Shown: piece by piece, positions 4,782 to 5,395 of the stretch | Position numbering within the stretch: the first letter of the stretch is position 1 | Layout: every line of letters starts with the position of its first letter | Assembly: GCA_016763595.1 (NCBI GenBank) | Contig: JAESTN010000118.1 | Coordinates: forward strand, 1-5,395 | Source: Flavobacteriaceae bacterium | GTDB taxonomy: Bacteria; Bacteroidota; Bacteroidia; Flavobacteriales; Flavobacteriaceae | Length of the DNA stretch: 5,395 bases | Direction of reading: 5' to 3' | The notes under the pieces: model-generated | The model's input: only the letters and a program-made list of their open reading frames with translations | The model's database searches: none | What the model was told of the DNA's origin: nothing | Program-made: the position numbers and the translations under genes

Positions 4782-5395
4782 TTAAACAATTCCGTGATCA
4801 GATAAAGGTAATGTTCTGTAGCGTTTACCGGAAGCATTAAAAATTGCATTTACAATAGCTGGTGCAATTGGTGGAACACCTGGTTCGCCAACACCAGTTG
4901 CTGCTTCGTCACTATCTACAATAGTAATATCTATAGGTGGAACTTCATACATTCTCGTCATAATATAATCATGGAAATTACTTTGTTCAATAGCTCCATC
5001 TTTTGCCGTTATTTTTCCATGTAAAGCAATCGACATTCCAAAGACTGCCGCACCTTCCATTTGATTTAGAACGTTGTCTCTGTTCAATACCATTCCGCAA
5101 TCTAAAGCGGTCCAAATATTTTGAACTTTTACTTTGTCATTAATTACAGAAACTTCTACTACAGTGGCAACATAACTGAAAAAGCTATAATAAAAAGCTA
5201 TTCCTAAACCATGTCCTTCTGGTAGTTTTCTGCCCCAGTTTGCTTTTTTAGCTGCAATATTCATCACGTTTTTTAAACGTTTTGTATTTAATGGATGTGG
5301 AGATTTTTCTTCTCTAATTCTATCTTCTCCAATCAAGTTTAATTTAAATTGTAATGGGTCTTTTTCTGCTTGATTTGCCAACTCATCAATAAAAG
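4782..5395 (-). CDS. Molybdopterin-binding subunit of xanthine dehydrogenase/isoquinoline oxidoreductase family (C-terminal part)
   Basis: C-terminal portion (about 204 codons) of the large catalytic subunit of a molybdenum hydroxylase; the gene enters through the right edge and its start is outside the window. In-frame coding continues past the first TTG at 5379-5381: the edge reads F-I-D-E-L-A, the conserved lead into A-x-x-x-x-x-D-P in this family, so that TTG is an internal leucine. Other conserved blocks are H-G-L-G-I-A-F-Y-Y-S-F-F-S-Y-V-A, A-L-D-C-G-M-V-L-N-R-D, Q-S-N-F-H-D-Y and G-V-G-E-P-G-V-P-P-I-A-P-A-I. The glutamate in that last block (codon 4884-4886) is the catalytic base that activates the Mo-bound hydroxyl in this superfamily. 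Overall it resembles IorB-type subunits (isoquinoline 1-oxidoreductase beta, aldehyde oxidases), which work with a separate small 2Fe-2S subunit, expected off-window. The real substrate cannot be told. The stop is followed by the hairpin at 4742-4761. Confidence 0.92.
   Translation of the reverse strand, partial: FIDELANQAEKDPLQFKLNLIGEDRIREEKSPHPLNTKRLKNVMNIAAKKANWGRKLPEGHGLGIAFYYSFFSYVATVVEVSVINDKVKVQNIWTALDCGMVLNRDNVLNQMEGAAVFGMSIALHGKITAKDGAIEQSNFHDYIMTRMYEVPPIDITIVDSDEAATGVGEPGVPPIAPAIVNAIFNASGKRYRTLPLSDHGIV

Overview
The window is AT-rich, gene-dense DNA with features of the Bacteroidota, most likely the family Flavobacteriaceae. The evidence is protein style, A-rich leaders without Shine-Dalgarno sequences, and three perfect matches to the Bacteroidota -7 promoter element TAnnTTTG. 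The genus cannot be fixed by eye. There are seven protein-coding genes and no RNA gene, mobile element, CRISPR array or long repeat. No stretch longer than about 50 bases lies outside a gene.

Layout. (1) 32-763 (+) is birA, a short biotin-protein ligase without a DNA-binding domain. (2) 760-1149 and 1159-1800 (both -) form a tight pair: pyrE (orotate phosphoribosyltransferase) followed by a small SRPBCC/START-like protein. (3) 1808-2407 (+) is a Nudix hydrolase with an N-terminal extension, divergent from pyrE with only 7 bases between the two start codons. (4) 2456-4117 (+) is a SulP-family anion transporter with a C-terminal STAS domain. (5) 4114-4734 (-) is a MocA/MobA-like nucleotidyltransferase. 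(6) 4782-5395 (-) is the C-terminal part of the large molybdopterin-binding subunit of a xanthine dehydrogenase/isoquinoline 1-oxidoreductase-type enzyme, cut by the right edge.

How the genes work together. The left half is housekeeping: biotin loading of carboxylases and pyrimidine synthesis. The right edge is the tail of a molybdoenzyme cluster. There the nucleotidyltransferase probably converts the molybdenum cofactor to its cytosine dinucleotide form for the neighbouring oxidoreductase. SulP stands alone between them, with its own predicted promoter and terminator.

The most notable points are regulatory and architectural. Two convergent gene pairs each end on a shared TTAA. A strong intrinsic terminator for sulP is written inside the C-terminal codons of the opposing nucleotidyltransferase. 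A two-way hairpin ends 7 nt before that gene's start codon. The pyrE promoter appears to give a leaderless mRNA and overlaps the Nudix start codon. I see no sign of an undescribed defence, mobile or biosynthetic system; this is mostly a conserved core region.
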